Assembly (NCBI GenBank): GCA_902500755.1
Contig: CABVRV010000009.1
Location: 1-59,905 of the forward strand
Direction of reading: 5' to 3'
Origin: an uncultured Nitrospira sp.
Lineage (GTDB): Bacteria > Nitrospirota > Nitrospiria > Nitrospirales > Nitrospiraceae
Length of the DNA: 59,905 nt
Below, piece after piece: positions 42,727 through 52,139 of the stretch. The notes under the pieces are model-generated. The model worked only from the letters and a program-made list of their open reading frames with translations, was not told where the DNA came from and did no database searches. Made by a program: the position numbers and the translations under genes. Within the stretch, counting starts at the first letter, position 1. Each line of letters opens with the position of its first letter.

Positions 42727-44142
42727 ATGAACCAGGTCCGTGTCCGATTCGCTCCCAGCCCGACGGGATTTCTTCACATTGGAGGAGTGCGTACGGCTCT
42801 CTTCAACTGGCTTTTTGCGCGTCAGCAACAGGGTGTCTTTATCCTTCGCATCGAGGATACCGACCAGAGTCGCTCAACAGATGAATCGATTCAAGCTATC
42901 CTCGATGGGATGAAGTGGGTCGGCCTCGATTGGGATGAAGGTCCGTTTCGCCAAACAGACAGGATGGACCTGTATCGCAGCCATGCCATGAAGCTATTTG
43001 AGGCTGGGCATGCGTACTGGTGTGTGTGCAAGGCTGAAGAGTTGGAGGCTCGGCGAAAAGAAGCAGAAGCCAAGGGGGTATCGCCTCGGTATGACGGTCG
43101 CTGTCGTAATCTGGGGATCACACATCCGCCTGGAGATGCCGCCCTTCGGTTCAAGGCCCCGCGAGAGGGGCAGACGATTGTCGATGACTTGATTAAAGGA
43201 AAGATCGAGTTCGACAATACCATCTTGGATGATGTGATTATCCTTCGATCGAACGGCTATCCGACCTACAATTTTTCCGTCGTGGTTGACGACGCTTTGA
43301 TGCGCATTACCCACGTCGTGCGGGGAGACGACCATCTCACGAATACGCCACGGCAGATTCCGATATTCGAAGCGCTGGGGTTTGCCGTTCCGCGCTTCGG
43401 ACATCTGCCGATGATCTTGGGACCAGACAAAACACGGCTTTCCAAACGCCACGGTGCCACTTCGATCATGGCCTACAAAGACATGGGGTATCTTCCTGAT
43501 GCGATGGTCAACTATCTAGTCCGACTCGGCTGGTCGCACGGGGATCAAGAACTCTTTACACGGCAGGAGCTGATTGAAAAGTTTTCCTGGGATCATGTGC
43601 AAAAGTCGGCGGCCGTTTTCAATCCTGACAAACTCTTGTGGATGAACGCCGAACACATCAAAACGAGTCCACCGCACGAGGTTGCGCAAGCGCTCGCGCC
43701 GTTGTTAAAGCAAGCGGGGTTACAGAAGGAAGTCGAGGTCGTTTCGGACGAATGGCTTGCACGGCTGGTGGTGTTGGTGAAAGAGCGGGCGAAGACGTTG
43801 GTCGATATGGTGGATTGGGTCAAGCCCTATTTCGGGCACGAGGTCCCGTTCGAGGCGGAGGCAGCCAAGAAATTTCTGACGCCCGCAACTGTTCCATTGC
43901 TGCAGAAACTGCTCGCTCGCTTCGAGGCATTTCCAAGTTTTTCCAAGCCAGCGTGGGAAGAGAGCTTCAAGAAGCTTGTCGAGGACGAGGGCGTGAAAAT
44001 GGGCGCGGTAGCCCAGCCGGTTCGTGTTGCGTTGACCGGGCGAACGGCAAGCCCAGGCCTCTTCGAGGTCATGGAGGTTCTTGGTCGAGACCGCACCTTG
44101 TTTCGGCTCCGCCAAGGGATCGAGCGCGCCTCCATAGGGTGA
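42727..44142 (+). CDS. gltX: Glutamyl-tRNA synthetase
   Basis: This 471-residue class I enzyme has the HIGH-like APSPTGFLHIGGVRTALF and the KMSKS-like TRLSKRHGATSI. FILRIEDTDQSRS and YPTYNFSVVVDDALMRITHV follow the family. It charges tRNA-Glu. Because a GlnRS gene is also present (47344-49047), GluRS need not mischarge tRNA-Gln. Two tRNA-Gln genes follow 70 bp downstream. Confidence 0.95.
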   Translation: MNQVRVRFAPSPTGFLHIGGVRTALFNWLFARQQQGVFILRIEDTDQSRSTDESIQAILDGMKWVGLDWDEGPFRQTDRMDLYRSHAMKLFEAGHAYWCVCKAEELEARRKEAEAKGVSPRYDGRCRNLGITHPPGDAALRFKAPREGQTIVDDLIKGKIEFDNTILDDVIILRSNGYPTYNFSVVVDDALMRITHVVRGDDHLTNTPRQIPIFEALGFAVPRFGHLPMILGPDKTRLSKRHGATSIMAYKDMGYLPDAMVNYLVRLGWSHGDQELFTRQELIEKFSWDHVQKSAAVFNPDKLLWMNAEHIKTSPPHEVAQALAPLLKQAGLQKEVEVVSDEWLARLVVLVKERAKTLVDMVDWVKPYFGHEVPFEAEAAKKFLTPATVPLLQKLLARFEAFPSFSKPAWEESFKKLVEDEGVKMGAVAQPVRVALTGRTASPGLFEVMEVLGRDRTLFRLRQGIERASIG

Positions 44143-44212
44143 AGGGTTGCTCTTGCCAAACCCGCGTTGATCTTGACGAAATTACGAGTGATATATTACT
44201 GTGAACTCCGGT

Positions 44213-44286
44213 TGGGGGATCGTCTAGCGGTAGGACGTCAGTCTCTGGATCTGACTACCTAGGTTCGATTCCTAGTCCCCCAGCCA
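44213..44286 (+). tRNA. tRNA-Gln, anticodon CTG
   Basis: A full cloverleaf of 74 nt: acceptor TGGGGGA with TCCCCCA, discriminator G and encoded CCA. The T arm has GGTTCGATT. The anticodon loop CTCTGGA gives CTG, reading CAG codons. The last anticodon-stem pair is a T-T mismatch. Its acceptor and T arms are identical to the next tRNA. Confidence 0.93.
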
Positions 44287-44339
44287 AAATCTTTCCCACG
44301 CCTTGCTCTTCAGCTCGATGTCTCGGTTCCGTACCGCGC

Positions 44340-44413
44340 TGGGGGATCGTCTAGCGGTAGGACGCCGGCCTTTGGAGCCGGCTACCTAGGTTCGATTCCT
44401 AGTCCCCCAGCCA
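44340..44413 (+). tRNA. tRNA-Gln, anticodon TTG
   Basis: A full 74-nt cloverleaf with the same acceptor and T arms as the preceding tRNA-Gln. The anticodon arm is CCGGC CTTTGGA GCCGG with anticodon TTG, reading CAA. CCA is encoded. It lies 53 bp after the first tRNA; the two are a tandem duplication that diverged in the anticodon arm. Confidence 0.94.
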
Positions 44414-44631
44414 ATTCTACTTGTTTCTACCCTGTCAGCTGCCACACCCCCTTTTCTGGATTCTTGATGAGAATATGAGATCATGATGTAACACGGGAAC
44501 GGTCATGAAGAACCATCTGTATTCGATATTGTGCCTCGTGATGTTGCCTGCCGTAGCGGACTCTGGATCGTGCAGATCCAAGGGAGAAGCCACTGCTTTA
44601 AATCACATGCGGGTATGCTACAGTAGACCTA

Positions 44632-44856
44632 ATGGACTACAAACACATCATCACAATCGAATCGGGCAAGCGCGGCGGACGTCCTTGTATACGTCGAATG
44701 CGCATCGCCGTTGCCGATGTGCTCGGGTGGCTGGCGTCCGGCATGACGCATGAACAAATCCTGAGCGATTACCCCGAACTCACTGAGGAAGACATTCGTG
44801 CCTGCCTGGCCTACGCCGCCGACCGTGAACGTCGGTTGGTGACCGCCGCCCAATGA
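44632..44856 (+). CDS. DUF433 antitoxin-like protein
   Basis: This 74-residue protein reads IITIESGKRGGRPCIRRMRI then VADVLGWLASGMTHEQILSDYPELTEEDIRACLAYAADRE, the DUF433 helix-turn-helix form. These proteins pair with PIN-like DUF5615 toxins. The stop overlaps the toxin ATG by 4 bp. The toxin gene is broken here, so the antitoxin may be an orphan. Confidence 0.87.
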   Translation: MDYKHIITIESGKRGGRPCIRRMRIAVADVLGWLASGMTHEQILSDYPELTEEDIRACLAYAADRERRLVTAAQ

Positions 44857-45184
44857 AGTTGTTGTTCGATCAGAACCTCAGCTTCAAACTCTGTCAACGA
44901 CTGATCGACCTCTTTCCCGGATCGAGTCAGGTTCGGCTGCTCGGTTTGGCGGAAGCCGATGATCAGGCGGTGTGGCACTAGGCTCAAGCCAAGGGCTTCA
45001 CGCTGGTTTCGCAGGACTCGGACTTTGCTGACATGGCCGCGTTGTTTGGGCCTCCGCCTCAAGTCATCTGGTTGCGCTGGGCAATCAGCCTACCGTGCAT
45101 ATCGAAACACTGTTCCGCAACCACGCCCAGGCCATCGCCTCATTCGAGCATGACCCTGCTGCTGCCTGCCTGGAGATCTACTGA
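44853..45184 (+). pseudogene. DUF5615 PIN-like toxin, broken by a stop and a frameshift
   Basis: The start MKLLFDQNLSFKLCQRLIDL and ADDQAVWH fit DUF5615, then an in-frame TAG occurs at 44979-44981. The frame resumes with AQAKGFTLVSQDSDFADMAALFG, the conserved Asp-rich core. A second shift near 45075-45080 is needed to reach TVHIETLFRNHAQAI and a stop at 45184. Two separate lesions make natural inactivation more likely than sequencing error. Confidence 0.8.
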
Positions 45185-45356
45185 GGCCATGAACCGCCGG
45201 GCAACGATTAACAAAATCGTCCGTTTCATGTTCACCGTTGAAGCCGCTAGATGATGAGCGGCCATCAATTTGATGAAAGGTCTATGACGGAAATTCAAAA
45301 AACAGGCTAAAGGAGAGCATAGCCCGCCGAGTCGCTACTTGGTTTGCTGTCGGTGA

Positions 45357-46400
45357 TTACTTCAACGACGCCATATCGATGACAAACCGATATCGTACAT
45401 CGCCTCGGAGTACCCGTTCATAGGCTTCGTTGACTTGTTGGATTGGAATCACCTCAACATCGGACTCGATCTGATGTTGAGCGCAGAAGTCGAGCATTTT
45501 CTGGGTTTCTTTGATCCCGCCGATGAGAGAGCCGGCAAGGCGTCGTCGTTTGAAAATGAGCGAGAAGGCCTGGACCGGAGTCGGCGTTTCTGGTGCGCCG
45601 ACCAAGATCATAGTGCCGTCGGTCTTGAGCAGATTCAAATAGGTGTTGTAATCGTGTGGAGCCGAGACCGTGTCGAGGATATAGTGAAAGTATCCTTGGA
45701 GCTTCGTAAAGATCTGAGCATCCGACGTCAGGGCAAAGTTTGCGGCTCCTAACCGCTTCGCGTCTTCTCGTTTGCTCTCGGACGTACTCAAGACCGTCAC
45801 CTCCGTTCCCATCGCTTTGGCGATCTTCACCGCCATATGGCCGAGCCCACCGAGGCCGACAACCGCCAGTTTGTGGTAGCGGCCGACGCCCCATTGGCGC
45901 AAGGGCGAGTAGGTTGTGATGCCGGCGCAGAGTAGCGGCGCGGCACCAGCTAATGAGAGCGCGTCAGGAATCCGAAGAACATAGTGTTCATCGACGACGA
46001 TGTAGGTTGAATAGCCGCCTTGAGTGACCTGGCCGGCTTTATCCTGTCCGCTGTAGGTCCAGACTGTGCCACCGTCGCAATACTGTTCCAGGCCCTCACG
46101 GCAGGCCGTGCACGTTCGACAAGAATCCACAAAGCAGCCGACGCCGGCACGATCCCCAACTTTGAAGGCCGTGACCGCCGTGCCGACTTGTGCGACGGTT
46201 CCGACGATCTCATGCCCAGGTACCATTGGAAACAGGGAAATACCCCATTCATTGCGGGTTTGGTGGATATCTGAGTGACAGATGCCGCAATGGGAAATCG
46301 CTATTAAGACATCGTGCGGACCGACATCGCGCCGTTCAAACAAAAACGGCTGTAACTGTTCCTTAGCGGCCATCGCCGCATAGCCTTTGGTCGGGAGCAT
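45357..46400 (-). CDS. Zinc-dependent NAD(P) alcohol dehydrogenase (YahK/CAD-like)
   Basis: This 347-residue medium-chain dehydrogenase has catalytic zinc ligands in HCGICHSDIH and PGHEIVGTV. A structural zinc loop follows (CRTCTACREGLEQYCDGG). The nucleotide-binding VVGLGGLGHMAVKIAKAMG and SLIGGIKETQ tail match the YahK/cinnamyl-alcohol group, which reduces aldehydes with NADPH. The start at 46400 is fixed by AAGGAG upstream. Confidence 0.88.
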   Translation of the reverse strand: MLPTKGYAAMAAKEQLQPFLFERRDVGPHDVLIAISHCGICHSDIHQTRNEWGISLFPMVPGHEIVGTVAQVGTAVTAFKVGDRAGVGCFVDSCRTCTACREGLEQYCDGGTVWTYSGQDKAGQVTQGGYSTYIVVDEHYVLRIPDALSLAGAAPLLCAGITTYSPLRQWGVGRYHKLAVVGLGGLGHMAVKIAKAMGTEVTVLSTSESKREDAKRLGAANFALTSDAQIFTKLQGYFHYILDTVSAPHDYNTYLNLLKTDGTMILVGAPETPTPVQAFSLIFKRRRLAGSLIGGIKETQKMLDFCAQHQIESDVEVIPIQQVNEAYERVLRGDVRYRFVIDMASLK

Positions 46401-46572
46401 GGAGGGTCTCCTTCTGTAGAACGGATGGAAGTGAGACATTAGCAAGTTCGGTCCGACTTGCCAACATCAAATGCATGGGTATCTGTCAACGACAATACGG
46501 ATCCCTCACGGGAAGATGTAGTCGAGATTCAACCAGGAAGGGGAGTGATGGTGGTCTTGCCTGAGGAGTCCC

Positions 46573-46797
46573 TCAGTCGGTCGATGAATTGCTAGCCGTA
46601 CCGTTCCCTTCGCTCTTCCGCTCATCTTGTGCGAGAGACTCCTGAATGCCTGTCTCGGTTGTGAGCGGCGGACCCGGAATACGGTATTGCTCTGCGGCCC
46701 AGGTTCCCAAATCCGAGACCTGACAACGCTCGCAACAGAATGGGCGCCAGGGGTTTCCCTCCCACGTCGTGGGTCGATGGCAGAGGGGACAGGTCAT
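46573..46797 (-). CDS. yacG: Zinc protein YacG (DNA gyrase inhibitor family)
   Basis: This 74-residue protein has CPLCHRPT and FCCERCQVSDLGTWAAE, the C-x2-C and C-x3-C zinc finger of YacG. RIPG is the usual motif that follows. YacG binds GyrB. A flexible polar tail of about 30 residues is longer than in E. coli. It lies alone between the dehydrogenase and PilZ genes. Confidence 0.88.
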   Translation of the reverse strand: MTCPLCHRPTTWEGNPWRPFCCERCQVSDLGTWAAEQYRIPGPPLTTETGIQESLAQDERKSEGNGTASNSSTD

Positions 46798-46848
46798 GGA
46801 TGGAGTGTAGCGTGGTGGCAGGATGAAGAAAAGTCATGGCGAGGTCGG

Positions 46849-47184
46849 TCAGTCTTGAGAGACTGATCGCGGTCTGGCGAGATGGAGCAACCGCTGTAAT
46901 CGGCTTCGATCCAAGTCCGTGAGGCGTAAGAACTCGACGCCGAACTCACCGTGTTTCACCCATCGAACGGCGGCGGAATGGATCGTAATCGGGACGGCCA
47001 AGTCGGTCGCATGGATCAGGAGTTTGACTCCCGTTCCAGCCGACATCGAAACCGTGCTGGTGACCGCACAGCCACCGGCAGAAATATCGAACATCGTGCC
47101 TTGGCGAATATCGGTCTGCTCGGTCATGGAAAAGAGGACCCGCAGTTCAACGGGAATTCTTGGATGTTCTCGACATTCGATCAT
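46849..47184 (-). CDS. PilZ-domain protein
   Basis: This 111-residue protein starts MIECREHPRIPVELRVLFSM. It has the PilZ c-di-GMP box in degraded form (REHPRI for R-x-x-x-R) and FDISAGGCAVTS for the D-x-S-x-x-G motif. It therefore probably binds c-di-GMP and controls a partner. GGAGGTCACC precedes the ATG; the longer upstream frame has no supporting ribosome site. Confidence 0.82.
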   Translation of the reverse strand: MIECREHPRIPVELRVLFSMTEQTDIRQGTMFDISAGGCAVTSTVSMSAGTGVKLLIHATDLAVPITIHSAAVRWVKHGEFGVEFLRLTDLDRSRLQRLLHLARPRSVSQD

Positions 47185-47343
47185 GGTGACCTCCACACGT
47201 GAGCGAAGCGTCTTATCGCATTCCGCGATCGACAGCCACTGATCTCCCTGAAGGGATAGTATAGATCGGTAGCTTCTCCATGGCACGCATTGAGGAAGAA
47301 GCTGCGCGCCGAGAGACTGCCGATCGCCAAGGCACAACGATGG

Positions 47344-49047
47344 TTAGCGGCGTGGTGTTGGTTGGGTTTTCTCAACCCTGGCCCACGCATCTTTGAGAGA
47401 CACGGTACGATTGAAGAGGAGGGACTCGGGTAATGAGTCGAGATCGACACAAAAGTACCCTTGTCGCTCGAATTGAAAACGGGAGCCTGGCGCAGCCGAA
47501 GCAAGGCTTGGCTCAACCACGCACCCGCTGAGAGTTTCTAAAGACTGAGGATTGAGTGAATGAGTCCAGTCCCGATCGGTCTGGTCTTTAGCCTCGTCAG
47601 GGAGAAGGAGCGGATGGCAGAGGCGGACGGTGGCCTTGAGCGCATGTAAGGCCGATACCCAGTGGATGGTGGCCTTCACTTTGCGCTGTTCGTGTGCTGA
47701 GCCGCTTCTTGTCTCAGGGTCGTACGTACAGTGCAGTTCGGTGACCACCCCAGTGTGAGGGTCCTTCGTCACGCTCACACATTGAATGATGTATCCATAG
47801 CGGAGCCGGACCTCTCGGCCAGGTGCGAGGCGGTAAAACTGTTTCGGCGGATCCTCACGGAAATCGTCTTGCTCGATGTAGAGTGTCCGTGAGAATGGAA
47901 CCTTCCGAGTTCCCGCGGCGGCATCTTCAGGGTTATTCACGGCGTCGAGTTCTTCGACTAGACCGTCCGGATAGTTGTCGATCACGACTTTCAACGGTCG
48001 GAGGACCGCCATGACGCGCGGTGATCGTTTGTTCAAGTCCTCTCGGATGAAATGTTCGAGCAACTGCATCTCGACGATGGCGTCGCGCTTGGCGACACCA
48101 ATGTGGTCGCAAAAGGCACGAATCGCTTCCGGCGTGACACCTCGGCGACGAAGGCCTTTGAGGGTGGGAAGGCGAGGATCATCCCAGCCGGTCACTAATT
48201 TCTTAGTCACCAATTCGAGCAGCTTACGCTTGCTCATGATGGTGGAGGTGAGGTTGAGTCTCGCGAATTCGATCTGTTGTGGACGATGCGGAACCTCGGA
48301 TTCCGCGACAACCCAATCGTACAGCGGTCGATGATCCTCAAATTCAAGGGTGCAGAGGGAATGGGTGATCCCCTCCATGGCATCAGAGAGCGGATGGGCG
48401 AAATCATAGGAGGGATAGATGCACCATGTGGATCCCGTCCGATAATGGGTCGCGTGCCGAATTCGATAGAGGATGGGGTCGCGCAGATTGATGTTCGGCG
48501 ATCCCATATCGATGGCGGCGCGTAAGACGTGAGTGCCATCGGCACACTCTCCGGCTCGCATGCGCGCAAAGAGGTCCAAGTTCTCTTCCACGGACCGAGT
48601 TCGAAAGGGACTGTTGCGACCAGGCTCTGTCAGCGTGCCGCGGTACTCACGAATGTGGTCGGATGAAAGGCTGTCGACATAGGCCTTGCCTTTCTGAATC
48701 AAGACAATGGCGAACGCGTAGAGCTGCTCAAAGTAGTCCGAGGCGTAGAACCTCTTTCCGTCCCAATCAAATCCCAGCCACCGGATGTCTTCCTGAATGG
48801 CCCGGACATACTCAGGATCCTCGGTGGTGGGATTCGTATCGTCGAACCGCAGATGACAGACTCCTGCCGGTGTCTCGTTCGCAATTCCAAAATTCAGGAC
48901 GATGGACTTGGCGTGTCCGATATGGAGATACCCATTGGGTTCGGGGGGAAATCGCGTGACGACCCGACCACCGTGTTTGCCGGATGCGCGGTCGGCGGCG
49001 ACGATGTCTCGAATGAAATTCGATGCGGTTGTGGACTCGAAAGCCAT
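47344..49047 (-). CDS. glnS: Glutaminyl-tRNA synthetase
   Basis: This 567-residue class I enzyme has the HIGH element [17 protein letters not shown] and KMSKS-like [30 protein letters not shown] and the C-terminal beta-barrel domain fit GlnRS. With GlnRS present, tRNA-Gln is charged directly and does not depend on the GatCAB route. Two tRNA-Gln genes lie 3 kb away. Confidence 0.95.
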   Translation of the reverse strand: MAFESTTASNFIRDIVAADRASGKHGGRVVTRFPPEPNGYLHIGHAKSIVLNFGIANETPAGVCHLRFDDTNPTTEDPEYVRAIQEDIRWLGFDWDGKRFYASDYFEQLYAFAIVLIQKGKAYVDSLSSDHIREYRGTLTEPGRNSPFRTRSVEENLDLFARMRAGECADGTHVLRAAIDMGSPNINLRDPILYRIRHATHYRTGSTWCIYPSYDFAHPLSDAMEGITHSLCTLEFEDHRPLYDWVVAESEVPHRPQQIEFARLNLTSTIMSKRKLLELVTKKLVTGWDDPRLPTLKGLRRRGVTPEAIRAFCDHIGVAKRDAIVEMQLLEHFIREDLNKRSPRVMAVLRPLKVVIDNYPDGLVEELDAVNNPEDAAAGTRKVPFSRTLYIEQDDFREDPPKQFYRLAPGREVRLRYGYIIQCVSVTKDPHTGVVTELHCTYDPETRSGSAHEQRKVKATIHWVSALHALKATVRLCHPLLLPDEAKDQTDRDWTHSLNPQSLETLSGCVVEPSLASAAPGSRFQFERQGYFCVDLDSLPESLLFNRTVSLKDAWARVEKTQPTPRR

Positions 49048-49147
49048 CAGGAAGTTTTCTGTAGTGATCTACGTTCGGTCATGAGGACAGGCAAATCGCA
49101 CGAGGGAGTTCTATCATAGACTGGGTGATGAGAGAAACGGGGAACGC

Positions 49148-49573
49148 TTAAGCGGACGGTTCGGCGGCGGAAGGGTCCGGCGGCGGCATGACACTGAAAT
49201 CCTTTTGCGCGATGAGATGGCCTTCCATGCGCAGCCGAAATTCATAGCGCCCCGGCGCGGGAAAGATGAGCAGGGGAACGTTGATCCCGAAGTCCGAAAT
49301 CTGGAGCCGATCGCCGATGTCAATGTTGGGAAGGGTAGCTCGGCAGACGAGTTGCTCCGAGTTGAGATAGATCAAGTCGATATCGAAATGATACAGACCT
49401 TCTGCGTCGGTCAGGCAGAAGTAGAGCCCCATCTGCTGATGCTGAAACGGAAATGAAGGGGCTTGGAGATGGGTGAAAATTCCGATCAAACTTTTCTTTT
49501 TCGTTAAACTGTCTTCGATGACCTGGTCGCAGACGAGGAAGGCTTGCACGGTAGGTTTTGGAATGTCGGTCAT
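49148..49573 (-). CDS. DUF6941 family protein
   Basis: This 141-residue protein reads PTVQAFLVCDQVIEDSLTKK, SLIGIFTHLQAP and GRYEFRLRMEGHLIAQKDF, matching a small immunoglobulin-like family (DUF6941) of unknown function. It has no signal peptide and a Pro-rich acidic tail. It precedes another uncharacterised gene on the same strand. Confidence 0.7.
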   Translation of the reverse strand: MTDIPKPTVQAFLVCDQVIEDSLTKKKSLIGIFTHLQAPSFPFQHQQMGLYFCLTDAEGLYHFDIDLIYLNSEQLVCRATLPNIDIGDRLQISDFGINVPLLIFPAPGRYEFRLRMEGHLIAQKDFSVMPPPDPSAAEPSA

Positions 49574-49752
49574 GGCGCTCTTCTAGGGATACGGACTATC
49601 GACCGCCACATGGATCGTGTTGTTTTGTGGACACGAAGCCAAGCCCGCTGTGTCACGGTAGACTATGTATCTGAGCGCCCACCGCTGGCGCCGAATCAAT
49701 AAAGGGCGTCGGGGAGTTGGGCTCGAGACTCGTTGATAGAGGGGGAACCCCG

Positions 49753-50286
49753 TCACCCTAGGATGGCTGGCCCACCACGACTCTCGACGATGTCTCCAAA
49801 TAGCGTTCTTCCGGAGCCGATCCGACAGTAGTGGGGGGTGATTTCCACCTCCACTCCTCTATGCGAGTAAAACTTCCCGAACAAGAGAGCGACCTTGTGC
49901 TCCGATGTCATCGCTGCGCTGAGAACGATCCCACCGGACTGTTGATCCATCAAGCGAACCGATGGACCATCGACCGACGAAAGGCTCTGCCCGAGGTGAA
50001 CTTCGACGGCGAATCGCTCCTTCTCGTTCAACGTGAGGGCATTCCGGCGTAGATGGGCGATGCGAGTACCCTGTGCGTCGTACAGATCCAGAGTGATGAG
50101 AAACAGCCCGTGCTCACGGTTGGTCTCGATGAGGACTTGCTCTTTTTCATGAATCGTAACGACGCCGTTGGTGTTCCGGAAGATGTTGGATCCGATACAC
50201 AGCTCGATTCCCGGCCGGGTGAGGGCGCCACCCGTTGCGGCGTGACCTAATGGACCGGTTCTGCGAAACACCGCCGGTTCATCCAT
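49753..50286 (-). CDS. Uncharacterised protein, 177 residues
   Basis: The protein has ELCIGSNIFRNTNGVVTIHE, LFLITLDLYDAQGTRIAHLR and a C-terminal GSGRTLFGDIVESRGGPAI. It is beta-rich and soluble and I do not recognise the family. It is one of two uncharacterised genes on the same strand between glnS and the tRNA-Glu site. Confidence 0.65.
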   Translation of the reverse strand: MDEPAVFRRTGPLGHAATGGALTRPGIELCIGSNIFRNTNGVVTIHEKEQVLIETNREHGLFLITLDLYDAQGTRIAHLRRNALTLNEKERFAVEVHLGQSLSSVDGPSVRLMDQQSGGIVLSAAMTSEHKVALLFGKFYSHRGVEVEITPHYCRIGSGRTLFGDIVESRGGPAILG

Positions 50287-50405
50287 TCAACATCCTCGAT
50301 CCTCAGCGCCCATCGGGTCGTCCGGAGTTGGCACAGCGCAAGGGCAGCGTCATGTAAAAATTTTTTGAAAACTATGCTTTCTGGTCGTTCCTGTCAAGAC
50401 TCGCC

Positions 50406-50573
50406 ATGGCAGAGATAGACAAGTATTTTGGCCCCCTGCAAACGGCCCAGCTGGAAAGCGCCGATGTGTGCTCCTCCAGCGGGGTAGGGCTTCGTTGCAA
50501 ACCGAAAACCGCTTATGCTACGGTCCAGCTTTCGGACAGTCATCGGATGGTCCCATCGTCTAGCCTGGCCTAG
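50406..50573 (+). pseudogene. Possible 5' remnant of a PilT-like gene
   Basis: A 55-codon frame starts MAEIDKYFGPLQ and continues ESADVCSSSGVGLRCKP, loosely like the N-terminus of PilT ATPases (an A-S-D-x-H-L-x-S-G pattern). It ends inside the tRNA-Glu gene. The resemblance is weak and the frame could be chance. Confidence 0.2.
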
Positions 50574-50626
50574 GACGGAGCCCTCTCAAGGCTTAAACAC
50601 GGGTTCGAATCCCGTTGGGACCACCA
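50549..50626 (+). tRNA. tRNA-Glu, anticodon CTC (integration site)
   Basis: A 78-nt cloverleaf: acceptor GGTCCCA with TGGGACC, discriminator A and encoded CCA. The anticodon stem is GAGCC/GGCTT with loop CTCTCAA, anticodon CTC. The T arm is ACGGG TTCGAAT CCCGT. The 3' 45 bases belong to the left attachment repeat; the insertion left the tRNA intact. Confidence 0.92.
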
Positions 50627-51820
50627 CCCTTTCTCTCGCCGTTCCAAAGAGTTAGCGACCTTCACCCGTTCTGTCAATGCTTCAATCGGACTTCCATAGG
50701 ACAATCCATAGGACAAAAGGGCGTTGTGAAGCAGGGAAACGGCGGCCCGGAGCTGCTGATTCCAGCCATATCCGCCATGCGAATAGGCTGCGGTCATGGA
50801 TTCACCTCCGAGCTGATCCTGTCCCATTCCCCGCAGTCGATGCCCCAGCAATGCCGCCCGCACTTCAAGCGGAACGCCGAGATTCTGAAGCCACGTTGCG
50901 AAGGTATGACGGAGATCATGGAAGTGGAGGTCAACCACCTTCGCTTCCTTTGCCAAACGCTTCCAGAAGATGCTGAACGCGGCCGGAGTCCATCGTCTGA
51001 AGATTCTCCCGTCCACATGAGGGATCGTCCCGTGTAGGGCCGCGTAGGCGGCAGGATTGAGGGGAATTTCGCGGGGTGTCTGCTTCAGTTTGCTTCTTGC
51101 TGGCGGAAGGATCAACCACCACCCGTCATCCCGCTTGCGCATCCAGGTTCGATCGATCTCTAGGATTTTGGCTTCTCGGAGTCCAGTGTTGAGCGCGACC
51201 GTCACAATCCGCCAGAGTTCAGCCGGGTCATATTGATTCGACTGGGTCACCTTCGCCCGGCGTTCCTCTGTCTTAATCTGGATTGCCTTCAGTTCCTCGG
51301 TCGTAGCGACACGCTCGCGAGTCGTGACATCGGGCAGTTCGACTCGTTTAAGCCGGTTCTTATCCAGCTTGTCGAAGTCGACGGCGAGGTTCAGAATCCG
51401 CATCAACACATTCCACTCTCGCCTGATTGTCCAAGGCGCGGCCTTCGCAGCAAGACGAGCGGTGATGTAGGCTAGGCCGTCCTCAGCCGTGAGGGAGTCC
51501 AGCGGACGTTGGGCGAAGCGAGGGAGTAAGTGAGTCTCGATGATAGATTCCGGCCTGGCCAGGTCAAACCGCTTCTTCACATGCATGGTCTGCCAATACA
51601 GGGGCAGAAATTCTCTGAGTGTAGGTGCCACAGGTGGTACAGTTGTCGGACGCGACTCGCCTTGCTGGATTTTGGCCACCATAGCGACTGCCGCTTCCTC
51701 GGCCTGCTCTTTGGTGAGGTTGTAGCCGAGCAAGGGACGGTAGCGAAGGCCCTTCCATCGGAAGTACAGATCGAAGGCTAAGCCCTTCTTCGTCGGTCTC
51801 TTGGTGATTACATACGCCAT
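50570..51820 (-). CDS. int: Tyrosine-recombinase integrase, 3' end antisense to the tRNA
   Basis: This 416-residue phage-type integrase has an Arm/SAM-like N-domain (RWKGLRYRPLLGYNLTKEQ) and a catalytic domain with Arg in NTGLREAKILEID, His-x-x-Arg in LHFHDLRHTFATWLQNLG, the second His in LLGHRLRGMG and a Tyr in the SMTAAYSHGGYG region. The start MAYVITKRPTKKG is chosen over a frame overlapping xis. The last 19 codons are antisense to the tRNA-Glu gene, and the stop depends on chromosomal sequence beyond the repeat. Confidence 0.92.
   Translation of the reverse strand: MAYVITKRPTKKGLAFDLYFRWKGLRYRPLLGYNLTKEQAEEAAVAMVAKIQQGESRPTTVPPVAPTLREFLPLYWQTMHVKKRFDLARPESIIETHLLPRFAQRPLDSLTAEDGLAYITARLAAKAAPWTIRREWNVLMRILNLAVDFDKLDKNRLKRVELPDVTTRERVATTEELKAIQIKTEERRAKVTQSNQYDPAELWRIVTVALNTGLREAKILEIDRTWMRKRDDGWWLILPPARSKLKQTPREIPLNPAAYAALHGTIPHVDGRIFRRWTPAAFSIFWKRLAKEAKVVDLHFHDLRHTFATWLQNLGVPLEVRAALLGHRLRGMGQDQLGGESMTAAYSHGGYGWNQQLRAAVSLLHNALLSYGLSYGSPIEALTERVKVANSLERREKGWWSQRDSNPCLSLERAPS
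50582..50627 (+). repeat. attL: 46-bp direct repeat in tRNA-Glu
   Basis: From CCTCTCAAGG through the T arm and acceptor to CCACCAC. It is identical to 59851-59896. The base before (C versus T) and after (C versus A) differ between the copies, so the repeat is exactly 46 bp. Confidence 0.95.
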
Positions 51821-51827
51821 GTGTCTC

Positions 51828-52139
51828 TCAGCGATAGAGTGGGTTGCGATGGTAGACACCCGCGTTTTGAATGTCCAGAGCGTCACTCGCAGAGATATTA
51901 GGAACACTGATAGGGCCAGTGTTCGAGTGTAAGGCCGACTGACTCGGGGAAACCGCAGGTGCCGCTACGGATTCAAATTCAACACGCCCAGTTTTAAGCC
52001 ACATCTCAAGCTCATCCTGATCGAACAACAGCGCCCGCGAGCCAGGACGCCGATAACGGGGAATATCCTTCCGTTGGTACAGAGAAGACCTCGACATCCG
52101 AAGAAACTGCGCGGCTTCTTGAAGATTTAACGGTCTCAT
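51828..52139 (-). CDS. Excisionase-like helix-turn-helix protein
   Basis: This 103-residue protein starts MRPLNLQEAAQFLRMSRSSLY and continues IPRYRRPGSRALLFDQDELEMW, the HTH_17 excisionase/AlpA form in which the helix reads a site near att. A disordered tail of ~50 residues follows. It precedes int by 7 bp and is probably co-transcribed with it. It likely steers recombination towards excision. Confidence 0.82.
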   Translation of the reverse strand: MRPLNLQEAAQFLRMSRSSLYQRKDIPRYRRPGSRALLFDQDELEMWLKTGRVEFESVAAPAVSPSQSALHSNTGPISVPNISASDALDIQNAGVYHRNPLYR

